A DNA stretch of 51,176 nucleotides, from positions 1 to 51,176 of the forward strand of contig MFVS01000024.1 of the NCBI GenBank assembly GCA_001786195.1, read 5' to 3'. Source of the DNA: Candidatus Nomurabacteria bacterium RIFCSPLOWO2_12_FULL_40_42 (GTDB taxonomy: Bacteria > Patescibacteriota > Minisyncoccia > Phycocordibacterales > UBA9973). The notes under the pieces are model-generated. The model made no database searches. It was not told where the DNA came from and worked only from the letters and a program-made list of their open reading frames with translations. Below are positions 28,680 to 36,204 of the stretch, one piece after another. Each line of letters opens with the position of its first letter. The first letter of the stretch is position 1. The position numbers and the translations under genes are program-made.

Positions 28680-29495
28680 ATGAAAGGTCGAAACATTTTA
28701 AATTCTCCACGGCTTTTGGAGTTAAAGAGAAAGAGGCGCCGGATTTTTTTCGGCAAGTTTTTGCTGGTTGTATTTTCTTTGGCGACTATTTTTGCTGGTT
28801 TGATTTATCTTTCTCGCCTGTCGGCTCTAAACATTAAGGAAGTAAAGATAATATCGAGCGGAGCGATAGATGCGCCCACAGTAAAAACTGCTGTCGAGAC
28901 AGAAATTACCGGAAATTATTTATGGTTTTTACCAAAAACTAATATTTTATTTTACCCGAAAAAGAAAATCGAAACAGAATTGTATCATAAATTTAAAAGG
29001 ATCAAGGACATAGACATATCTATCAAAGATCAAAAAATATTAGAAGTACAACTAACCGAGCGAGAAGCAACTTACCTCTGGTGCGAGGAACCCGAAAAAT
29101 GCTCTTTTATGGATAGTAGCGGCTATGTTTTCGACACGGTGCCGTATTTTTCCGGCAATGTGTATTTCAAATTTTTCGGGCCGCTCTCCGGAGACAATTT
29201 TGCTCCCGAAATTTTCGATAAAGTTATTGCTTTTAAAAATACGCTTCTAGACCTGGGTATCAAGCCGACGTCTCTTTACCTGGTGGGTGAAGACATTGAA
29301 ATTTATCTTTCTTCAAAATCCCCCTACTCTCCTAAAATAATATTTAAAAAAGATTTTAACTTGGAGGCAATTTCAGAAAACCTGCAAACTGCTTTGGATG
29401 CCGAACCCTTGAAATCAAATTTCAAAAATAAATATGCTTCACTAGAATATATCGACCTGCGATATGGAAATAAAGTTTACTATAAATTCAGATAA
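28680..29495 (+). CDS. ftsQ: FtsQ/DivIB-like cell division protein
   Basis: 271 aa. Basic cytoplasmic N-terminus (KRKRRR), one membrane helix (FFGKFLLVVFSLATIFAGLIYL), a POTRA domain (LNIKEVKIISSGAIDAPTV...GNYLWFLPKTNILFYPKKKIE) and the beta domain with LEYIDLRYGNKVYYKF at the end. This topology matches FtsQ, which bridges FtsB/FtsL in the divisome. Sequence conservation in this family is low, so the call rests on architecture and the ending. Weak promoter TTGTCA-16-TACAGT 7 nt before the ATG. Confidence 0.82.
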   Translation: MKGRNILNSPRLLELKRKRRRIFFGKFLLVVFSLATIFAGLIYLSRLSALNIKEVKIISSGAIDAPTVKTAVETEITGNYLWFLPKTNILFYPKKKIETELYHKFKRIKDIDISIKDQKILEVQLTEREATYLWCEEPEKCSFMDSSGYVFDTVPYFSGNVYFKFFGPLSGDNFAPEIFDKVIAFKNTLLDLGIKPTSLYLVGEDIEIYLSSKSPYSPKIIFKKDFNLEAISENLQTALDAEPLKSNFKNKYASLEYIDLRYGNKVYYKFR

Positions 29496-30523
29496 TGAAA
29501 AATTTCTGGAAAGAACTCAAAAAACCTTTTTTCTGTCTGGCGCCGATGTCGGATGTTACTGATGTTGCTTTTCGCCGCATCATAGCTAAATACAGCAAGA
29601 ACAGGGAAAATAGAAACAGGATTGTTTTTTGGACTGAATTCGTATCAGCGGATGGTTTGTGCGACAAGCTTGGCAGAAAAAAATTGTCGCATATGCTTGA
29701 ATTTAGCGAGGCGGAAAGACCTATCGTGGCTCAACTTTTTGGTGCCAACCCGGAGAATATGAAAAAGGCTTGCCAATATGTCGCCAGCCTTGGTTTTGAC
29801 GGAATTGATATAAATATGGGTTGCCCGGACAGATCGGTAGTCAGTCAGGGGGCTGGAGCCGGTATGATAAAAAATCCCGAGCGGGCGCGTAAGATAATCC
29901 AAGCAGTCCACGCCGGAATCAAAGCGGCGGGATTAAATATTCCTGTATCGGTAAAAACCAGAATCGGTTTTAATAAAGAAGAAATAGATACTTGGATTCC
30001 AGAACTTTTAAAAGAAAACATCGCCGCTCTGACGATTCATTTGCGTACTTCCAAAGAATTGTCTCTTGTTCCGGCACAATGGGAATATATACAAAAAATA
30101 AAAGAACTTATAAAAAATAGTGGGAAAGAAATTTTACTCATCGGTAACGGCGATGTTAAAGACATTGACGACGGGAGGAAGAAATGTGAAGAATACGGTT
30201 GCGATGGAGTAATGCTCGGGAGAGCGATGTTTGGAAATCCTTGGGTTTTTGCCTGTCAAAGAGACACTTTGACACAGAATCAGATGTCAAAGTGTCTCTT
30301 TGACAAAACTACAGAAGAAAAACTTCGCGTCATGGTCGAACACACCAAACTTTTTGAAAAAATGCTCGGGGCTCACAAAAATTTCGCCATTATGAAAAAA
30401 CATTTCAAGGCGTATGTAAATGGCTTCGATGGAGCAAAGGAATTGCGGGTGAAATTGATGGATACCGTTGATGCAAAGCAGGTGGAAGCTGTAGTGAATG
30501 AATTTTTAATAAAAATAGGGTAG
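29495..30523 (+). CDS. dus: tRNA-dihydrouridine synthase
   Basis: 342 aa FMN-dependent TIM barrel that reduces uridine in the tRNA D-loop. Motifs: LAPMSDVTDVAFR, FDGIDINMGCPDRSVVSQGAGAGMI (catalytic Cys in GCP), PVSVKTRIGF and CDGVMLGRAMFGNPW. Inside the protein a perfect inverted repeat (30254-30305) encodes QRDTLTQNQMSKCLFDK, behind the FGNPWVFA strand. Overlaps ftsQ by one base. Confidence 0.95.
   Translation: MKNFWKELKKPFFCLAPMSDVTDVAFRRIIAKYSKNRENRNRIVFWTEFVSADGLCDKLGRKKLSHMLEFSEAERPIVAQLFGANPENMKKACQYVASLGFDGIDINMGCPDRSVVSQGAGAGMIKNPERARKIIQAVHAGIKAAGLNIPVSVKTRIGFNKEEIDTWIPELLKENIAALTIHLRTSKELSLVPAQWEYIQKIKELIKNSGKEILLIGNGDVKDIDDGRKKCEEYGCDGVMLGRAMFGNPWVFACQRDTLTQNQMSKCLFDKTTEEKLRVMVEHTKLFEKMLGAHKNFAIMKKHFKAYVNGFDGAKELRVKLMDTVDAKQVEAVVNEFLIKIG
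30254..30305. repeat. Perfect 21-bp inverted repeat in dus
   Basis: Arms TGTCAAAGAGACACTTTGAC(A) and its exact complement with a 10-nt loop; the frame stays open. Confidence 0.9.
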
Positions 30524-30526
30524 AAT
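30521..30526 (+). promoter_or_regulatory. -10 box of dnaX
   Basis: TAGAAT, 6 nt before the ATG at 30533; its first three bases are the dus stop codon. Confidence 0.5.
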
Positions 30527-30532
30527 AATCTC

Positions 30533-31627
30533 ATGCATGATTTGGCATTATATCGCAAATACCGCCCGATAAGCTTCGAAGAAGTCTTGGGGCAGGATCA
30601 TATCGTAAAGGTCTTGGAAAGCTCTGTAGAGACGAATAAGGTCTCGCATGCTTACCTTTTTGTGGGTTCGCGGGGCACGGGCAAGACTTCGGTGGCTCGG
30701 ATTTTTGCTAGTGCTATAGGTGTGTCGGCAAATGATTTGTATGAGATAGACGCTGCCTCGAACAGGGGAATCGAAGACGTCAAGCTCCTGCGCGATGGGG
30801 TACGGGTTCTGCCTTTTGATTCCAAATATAAAGTTTTCATCATTGATGAAGTGCACATGCTCTCCAAGGATGCTTGGGGCGCACTGTTAAAAACTCTGGA
30901 AGAGCCGCCGAAGCATGTCATTTTTATTTTAGCCACCACGGAGCTGCAGAAAGTTCCAGAGACAATTATTTCCCGCTGTCAGGTCTTCACTTTCAAAAAA
31001 GCATCCGACACCGCTCTCAAAAAAATGTTGATGGATGTCGCCAAAGCTGAAGGCTTTGAATTGGATGTCGGCAGCGCCGAGCTTTTAGCAATTTTAGCCG
31101 ATGGATCTTTCCGCGACGGACTAGGGGAATTGCAAAAAGTTTTAAATTTCCACCCCACCCTTCGCCCTCCCCTTGACAAGGGGAGGGTTGGCGAGAGGTC
31201 TGTAAAAATTACTAGAGAAGACGTGGAATCGATCACCGGCGCGCCGAAGACCACGCTGGTGAATAATTTTATTTCCTCGATTGCCGAAAAAAATATAGAG
31301 AAAGGGATTTTGGCAGTGCAAACTGCGGCAGAAGAAAATTTGGATATGCGGCTTTATCTCAAACTCATCATCGAAAAATTCCGCCTGGCGATAATCTTGC
31401 GCTATGCGCCAAAATTATTGGATGGCAGCCTCCCTGCCGGTAGGCAGGGAGATATATCGGAAGCTGATTTGAAATTTTTGCAAGAACTGGTGAAAAAAGA
31501 CTCGGGGGGAATGCTCCGCTCGCCGGCCATATCTACCCTGTTAGAAAGTTACCAAGACATAGATAACGCATTTATAGCCGAATTGCCGCTAGAGCTGGCA
31601 TTAATAAAAATTCTGGGTGAGAATTAA
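30533..31627 (+). CDS. dnaX: DNA polymerase III gamma/tau subunit
   Basis: 364 aa, short. AAA+ clamp-loader ATPase: GSRGTGKTSVARIFA (Walker A), VFIIDEVHMLSKDAWGALLKTLEEPP (Walker B), ATTELQKVPETIISRCQ (sensor 1 and SRC). The zinc module with four Cys that normally lies between Walker A and DAASNRG is missing: ASAIGVSANDLYEIDAASNRG. No tau extension. Two in-frame palindromic inserts are seen: HPTLRPPLDKGRVGERS (31151-31199) and SLPAGRQGD (31431-31450). Confidence 0.95.
   Translation: MHDLALYRKYRPISFEEVLGQDHIVKVLESSVETNKVSHAYLFVGSRGTGKTSVARIFASAIGVSANDLYEIDAASNRGIEDVKLLRDGVRVLPFDSKYKVFIIDEVHMLSKDAWGALLKTLEEPPKHVIFILATTELQKVPETIISRCQVFTFKKASDTALKKMLMDVAKAEGFELDVGSAELLAILADGSFRDGLGELQKVLNFHPTLRPPLDKGRVGERSVKITREDVESITGAPKTTLVNNFISSIAEKNIEKGILAVQTAAEENLDMRLYLKLIIEKFRLAIILRYAPKLLDGSLPAGRQGDISEADLKFLQELVKKDSGGMLRSPAISTLLESYQDIDNAFIAELPLELALIKILGEN
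31151..31199. repeat. Palindromic insert in dnaX (1)
   Basis: CCCTCCCCTT-GAC-AAGGGGAGGG stem with CACCCCACCC / GGTTGGCGAG flanks; same family as in fmt and tgt. Confidence 0.85.
31431..31450. repeat. Palindromic insert in dnaX (2), LPAGRQG type
   Basis: TCCCTGCC-GGTA-GGCAGGGA. The same translated heptapeptide LPAGRQG occurs in mreC (34580-34600). Confidence 0.85.
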
Positions 31628-31635
31628 ATTTGTCT

Positions 31636-31664
31636 TTGACCAAAAGCCCTTTTTCGGTTAAGAT
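31636..31664 (+). promoter_or_regulatory. Promoter of proS
   Basis: TTGACC (31636-31641), 17 bp, TAAGAT (31659-31664), 6 nt, ATG 31671. Confidence 0.75.
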
Positions 31665-31670
31665 GAGCTG

Positions 31671-32945
31671 ATGAGACAATCACAACTTTTTACTAAAACT
31701 AGGAAGGAGGCATCTTCCGAGGAGGTTTCCCGCAATGCCGAACTTCTCATACGCGGCGGTTTTATTCACAAGGAGCTCGCAGGGGTTTATAGTTATCTGC
31801 CCTTAGGATTACGAGTGCTCAAGAAAATTGAAAATATCATCAGAGAGGAAATGAACAAGGTGGGCGGCCAGGAAGTTTTGATGTCCTCGATGCAACCAAA
31901 AGAAAATTGGGAAAAAACTGGTCGCTGGGAGACCATGACAGATTTATATAAAGTGAGCGACATCTCGGGCAGAGAGGTTGCGCTCGGGCCGACTCACGAA
32001 GAAATTGTCGTGCCAATTTTGAAAAATTATGTTTCTTCCTATAAAAATTTTCCTAAAAATTCTTCTCTGGCTATTTATCAGATTCAAAACAAGTTTCGGA
32101 TGGAACTCCGAGCTAAAAGTGGCATCTTGCGGGGTCGCGAATTTATGATGAAAGACATGTATTCATTTCATACCTCTGCAGAGGATTTTGAAAAATTTTA
32201 TGAAAAAATGAAGGAGATTTACAAAACCATTTTCGACCGGGTTGGGATTGGCCACTTGACTTATCTCACTTTTGCTTCCGGCGGCACTTTCTCCAAATAT
32301 TCGCACGAATTTCAGACCATCACTTCGCTCGGAGAGGATACCATTTATATTGATGAAGCTAGCGGCACCGCTCTTAATAAAGAAGTGTTGAATGATGAAG
32401 TTTTGATCCAGTTTCATTTAATCAAAGAAAAATTGGTGGAGCATAAATCCATCGAAGTTGGAAATATTTTTGATCTTAAAACAAAATATTCCAAGCCCTT
32501 CGACCTGTCTTTTACTGACGACCAAGAGCAAAAACACCCAGTTTTAATGGGTTGTTATGGCATTGGGCTCTCCCGTCTCATGGGGACGGTGGTGGAAGTT
32601 CTTTCCGACGACAAAGGCATTATTTGGCCGGAATCTATCGCGCCCTTCCAGGTTCATTTGCTTGCGCTCGGTGAAGATAAAGAGGTAAAAGAGCAAGCTG
32701 GGAAAGTTTATGAAAGTTTAGAGAGGAATAATATTGAAGTTTTGTTCGACGATCGTGAGGGTATATCGGCTGGCGAAAAATTTGCCGATGCAGATCTTCT
32801 AGGTATGCCTTACCGAGTAGTTGTGTCAGAGAGGAGTCTGAAGGAGAAGGGCGTAGAGATAAAAAAAAGGAATGAAGAAAAAGGCAAAATTATTTCTTTC
32901 AAAGAATTATTAGCCCAGATAGCGCCTAAAGCCCTATCTATCTAG
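31671..32945 (+). CDS. proS: Prolyl-tRNA synthetase (short, no editing domain)
   Basis: 424 aa class II synthetase: SYLPLGLRVLKKIENIIREEMNKVGGQEVLM, LGPTHEE (motif 2 area), FRMELRAKSGILRGREFMMKDMYSFH, MGCYGIGLSRLMGTVVEVL (motif 3), then the anticodon-binding domain. Bacterial-type ProRS is about 570 aa; the roughly 180-residue INS domain that clears mischarged Ala is absent, with only a short SGTALNKE linker. The last codons (APKALSI) and the stop lie in a palindrome that continues into the spacer before mreB. Confidence 0.96.
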   Translation: MRQSQLFTKTRKEASSEEVSRNAELLIRGGFIHKELAGVYSYLPLGLRVLKKIENIIREEMNKVGGQEVLMSSMQPKENWEKTGRWETMTDLYKVSDISGREVALGPTHEEIVVPILKNYVSSYKNFPKNSSLAIYQIQNKFRMELRAKSGILRGREFMMKDMYSFHTSAEDFEKFYEKMKEIYKTIFDRVGIGHLTYLTFASGGTFSKYSHEFQTITSLGEDTIYIDEASGTALNKEVLNDEVLIQFHLIKEKLVEHKSIEVGNIFDLKTKYSKPFDLSFTDDQEQKHPVLMGCYGIGLSRLMGTVVEVLSDDKGIIWPESIAPFQVHLLALGEDKEVKEQAGKVYESLERNNIEVLFDDREGISAGEKFADADLLGMPYRVVVSERSLKEKGVEIKKRNEEKGKIISFKELLAQIAPKALSI

Positions 32946-32966
32946 ATAGGGCTTTAGGCGCTATCT
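32917..32966. repeat. Perfect 23-bp palindrome at the proS stop
   Basis: Arms of 23 bp (AGATAGCGCCTAAAGCCCTA...) with a 4-nt loop; a partial third copy GGCGCTATCTGC follows at about 32971. It spans the end of proS. No T-run, so not a classical terminator. Confidence 0.9.
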
Positions 32967-32986
32967 GCAAGGCGCTATCTGCAACT

Positions 32987-34033
32987 ATGTTCGAAAAAAT
33001 TTACAAATTAATTTCTAACGACATCGGCATCGACTTAGGCACTTCCAATACCTTAGTGTATTTGAAAGGCCACGGCATTGTTATCAATGAGCCTTCAGTG
33101 GTGGCTGTCAATATCAAGACCAATCAAGTTCTGGCTGTCGGCGCTAAAGCTAAAGAGATGCTTGGCCGCACCCCAGGGCATATCAAGGCCATTCGTCCAT
33201 TAGTGGACGGCGTCATCTCGGACTTTGAAGTTACCGAAGAAATGCTTTCGTATCTGATTAATAAGGCGGATAAAATGTCAAAAAAATTAGCGCGGCCAAG
33301 AGTTTTGGTCGGGGTACCGACTGGCACCACAAATGTGGAAACGCGCGCGGTTTACGATGCGGCCTGTTCGGCTGGCGCGCGTGAAGTTTTCTTGGTAGAA
33401 GAGCCTATGGCGGCGGCGATCGGGGTGCGGCTGCCAATTAAGGATCCGGTCGGCTCAATGATCATCGACATCGGCGGGGGTACGACGGATATTGCCGTGA
33501 TTTCTCTTGGAGGAGTGGTGAAGTCCAAAAACTTAAAAATAGCCGGTGATAGATTGAACGACGATATAATTACCTATATGCGCGATGAATTTAAAATATT
33601 GGTGGGCGAGCGGACTGCTGAGATGGTCAAGATTGCGATTGGTTCGGTTATTCCCGGGGAATATATGGAGGCTGAAGTGCACGGACGGGATATTTTAACT
33701 GGCTTGCCTCGGGCGGTGACCGTGACGGATTCGGATATTCGCGAAGCTCTCGCATTCTCTATCAGAGAATTATGCGACGGGGTGAAAGATATGTTGGAGA
33801 CGACCCCTCCGGAAATTTTGTCGGACATCATGCATCGAGGCATCAATCTCTCTGGCGGCGGGGCCCTGATCTCCGGGCTCGACCAACTATTGCAAAGCGT
33901 TCTAAAAATTCCGGTATACGTGGTGGAAGATCCGCTTTCGGCGGTGGCCCGCGGGACCGGAATAATCCTAGATGATCTGTCATTTTTTAAAGAAGTTCTG
34001 ATTGGAAATCAAGATGAGTTACCTCCTCGATAA
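32987..34033 (+). CDS. mreB: Rod-shape protein MreB
   Basis: 348 aa, normal length. Bacterial actin that guides lateral wall synthesis. Phosphate-1 motif IGIDLGTSNTLVYLKGHGIV, VGVPTGTTNVETRAVYDAA, phosphate-2 IIDIGGGTTDIAVISLGG and the adenosine motif LSGGGALISGLDQLL are all present. Overlaps the mreC start by 20 nt. Confidence 0.97.
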   Translation: MFEKIYKLISNDIGIDLGTSNTLVYLKGHGIVINEPSVVAVNIKTNQVLAVGAKAKEMLGRTPGHIKAIRPLVDGVISDFEVTEEMLSYLINKADKMSKKLARPRVLVGVPTGTTNVETRAVYDAACSAGAREVFLVEEPMAAAIGVRLPIKDPVGSMIIDIGGGTTDIAVISLGGVVKSKNLKIAGDRLNDDIITYMRDEFKILVGERTAEMVKIAIGSVIPGEYMEAEVHGRDILTGLPRAVTVTDSDIREALAFSIRELCDGVKDMLETTPPEILSDIMHRGINLSGGGALISGLDQLLQSVLKIPVYVVEDPLSAVARGTGIILDDLSFFKEVLIGNQDELPPR

Positions 34034-34832
34034 AAAAATACAAAGAAAGAAAATTTTATACGCCGTATTTTCGGCTATCATTTTGCTCGTCTTATTTTAT
34101 TTTAGATTCGGTTTGTGGAATGGTCTCGCTTATTTCTCCCATACCGTTTTTCGCCCGATTTTGATTTTTGGGAATAATGTTGGTGGAAAATTAAACAGCG
34201 CCCGTTCATATTTTGCTTCCAAAAATTCTCTTTACCTTGAAAATCAAAATTTACAGTCTAAAATAACTGAAAATGAAGCCAGAATGTCAAATTACAATTC
34301 TCTTTTGTATGAAAATGAGAATCTAAAAGAAATTCTGGACAGAAAAGATGAAAAAACAAAGGTGGTTTTAGGGAGCATTTTATCAAAGCCGAACCAAAGC
34401 CCATACGACACTTTAGTTCTCGACATCGGCGCCGATCTAGGCATAAAATCGGGCGAGAGAGTTTTGGCTTTGGGCAATGTGCTGATTGGGAGGATCGCAA
34501 ACATTTACCACAATTCTTCAAAAGTGATTTTGTTTTCGAGTAACGGCGAAAAAACGCAAGTCGTAGTTGTTGAAAAAAACCTGCCTGCCGGTAGGCAAGG
34601 TGTTTTTTTGGAACTAGTCGGGCGCGGGGGCGGGAATTTTGAAATGATCATGCCGAGAGACTTAAAGTTAGAGAAAGGAGACCAAGTAGTTTTGCCTGGA
34701 ATTATCCCCTATGTGGTCGGGATTGTGGAAACCATCATTTCTGACCCGCGCGATCCTTTTGTGAAGGCTCTTCTTACCAGTCCGGTCAATATACAGGAAT
34801 TGAAATTCGTGGAGGTAGAGACGCAAAAGTAA
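34014..34832 (+). CDS. mreC: Rod-shape protein MreC
   Basis: 272 aa from ATG 34014 (the track start at 34002 is TTG). One membrane helix near the N-terminus (ILYAVFSAIILLVLFYFRFGL), a coiled coil (LYLENQNLQSKITENEARM...LKEILDRK), then two beta domains with VVLGSILSKPNQSPYDTLVLDIGADLGIKSG and GDQVVLPGIIPYVVGIVE. Scaffold linking MreB to cell-wall enzymes. An LPAGRQG palindrome is inserted in frame (34580-34600). The stop codon overlaps an ATG (TAATG) that begins the next frame. Confidence 0.94.
   Translation: MSYLLDKKIQRKKILYAVFSAIILLVLFYFRFGLWNGLAYFSHTVFRPILIFGNNVGGKLNSARSYFASKNSLYLENQNLQSKITENEARMSNYNSLLYENENLKEILDRKDEKTKVVLGSILSKPNQSPYDTLVLDIGADLGIKSGERVLALGNVLIGRIANIYHNSSKVILFSSNGEKTQVVVVEKNLPAGRQGVFLELVGRGGGNFEMIMPRDLKLEKGDQVVLPGIIPYVVGIVETIISDPRDPFVKALLTSPVNIQELKFVEVETQK
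34580..34600. repeat. Palindromic insert in mreC, LPAGRQG type
   Basis: CCTGCCTGCC-GGTA-GGCAAGG, extended outward by AAAAAAAC / TGTTTTTTT, which is host coding sequence on both sides. Confidence 0.85.
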
Positions 34833-36162
34833 TGCATTTTAAAATTAAAAAAAAATTTCCGCCCGAGACGGATCCGCCTTTAGTGGAAAAAAATATTTAG
34901 GACGTGCAGGAATCTTGACAACTGCGCATGGCGTGATTCATACTCCGGCCTTTGTGCCGGTCGGGACCAAGGCGAGCGTGAAGGCCTTGACCCCAGAGCA
35001 GGTTTTAGACCTTGGCGCGGAAGTTATACTTGCTAATACTTATCATCTTTATTTACAGCCTGGGGATGAATTGGTGGCCGCGACCGGCGGCTTGCACAAA
35101 TTTATGAATTGGCCGGGTCCTTTGATGACGGACTCCGGAGGTTTTCAAGTTTTTTCTTTAGGGGCGGCTTATGGGAAAGAAATCTCAAAGATAAGACCCT
35201 TACCCAACCTCCCCCTTATCAAGGGGGAGGAGAAAGGAGGGGGTGCTGATGATTCAGATGCGCCTCGCCTGGCCAAAATAGGGTCTGACGGCGTCTCCTT
35301 CAAGTCGCATTTGGACGGTAGTGTTCATTACATTACGCCGGAGAAATCGATCCAAATTCAGCACAACCTCGGCGTGGATATAATTTTTGCATTCGACGAA
35401 TGCACTAGCCCAGCCGAAAATTTGAAATATCAAGAAGAAGCACTGGAGCGGACGCACAGATGGGCGGAGAGGAGTTTGGAGGAGCATAAAAGATTAAGCG
35501 CGGAAGAAAAAGCTTTCCTTGCGGGGTCGCTATCTTCGCGTGCTCGCGGAGCGTTGCCTCTCGGCTCGTCAGCCTGCGAGACACCCCACAATGAAACTTT
35601 TTCTTCCGCGCTTTTTGGCATCGTCCAAGGCGGGCGGGATGAAAATTTACGCAAGAGATCTGCAAAATTTTTAAGCGATTTGGATTTTGACGGATATGGC
35701 ATTGGCGGTTCATTTGCCAAAGAGGATATGTTTTCCACTGTCAAATGGGTGAACGAAGTTCTCCCCGAAGACAAACCCCGGCATCTCCTCGGCATCGGCG
35801 AGCCGGAAGATCTATTCGGGGCGATAGAAAATGGCTGTGATTTATTTGACTGTGTCGTGCCCACTCGGATTGCTCGCAATGGCCAGCTTTATACCCGGCA
35901 AGGAAAAATAAATATAACCAACGCTAAATATAAAAAAGACTTCAACCCTCTGGAAGAAGACTGTGGTTGTTATACTTGCAAAAGTTATACTTGCGCATAC
36001 ATTTCCCACCTTTTCCGCGGCAAAGAAATGCTGGCGGCAACTCTCGCTTCGATACACAATTTATATTTCATTGTGAATTTAGTGAAAAAAATCCGGCAAT
36101 CTATTCTAGATGGTAAATTTTTCGAGTTTAAGGAGGAGTTTTTGAAAAAGTACCCAAATTAG
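34832..36162 (+). CDS. tgt: Queuine tRNA-ribosyltransferase, 5' end frameshifted
   Basis: Main frame from TTG 34915 (415 aa): TTAHGVIHTPAFVPVGTKASVKALTPEQV, LMTDSGGFQVFSLG, FGIVQGG, IGGSFAKEDMF, and a CYTC..C zinc site (DCGCYTCKSYTC). Exchanges guanine at tRNA position 34. In-frame codons upstream encode YLGRAGI, which belongs to the conserved start, but the only ATG (34832, overlapping mreC stop) is in another frame (MHFKIKKKF). A -1 shift in the A9 run 34847-34855 or at A-AAA-AAT in 34887-34894 would join them. Two palindromic inserts (35199-35245 and 35521-35586) add about 40 residues. Confidence 0.93.
35199..35245. repeat. Palindromic insert in tgt (1)
   Basis: CCTCCCCCTT-ATC-AAGGGGGAGG (35208-35230) with flanks TTACCCAA and AGAAAGGAGGGGG; same family as fmt and dnaX. 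Confidence 0.85.
35502..35606. repeat. Long-hairpin insert in tgt (2)
   Basis: Core 35521-35586 is a relative of the def element. Outside it, GCGCGGAAGAAAAAG is mirrored by CTTTTTCTTCCGCGC, so the host codons form an outer stem as in def. Confidence 0.85.
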
Positions 36163-36163
36163 C

Positions 36164-36191
36164 TTTACATTTTTTTGACAGCTGCTATACT
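36164..36191 (+). promoter_or_regulatory. Promoter of the decarboxylase gene
   Basis: TTTACA (36164-36169), 16 bp, TGC-TATACT (36186-36191); start near 36198, ATG at 36205. Confidence 0.7.
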
Positions 36192-36204
36192 GTTTTTCAG
36201 TTAG

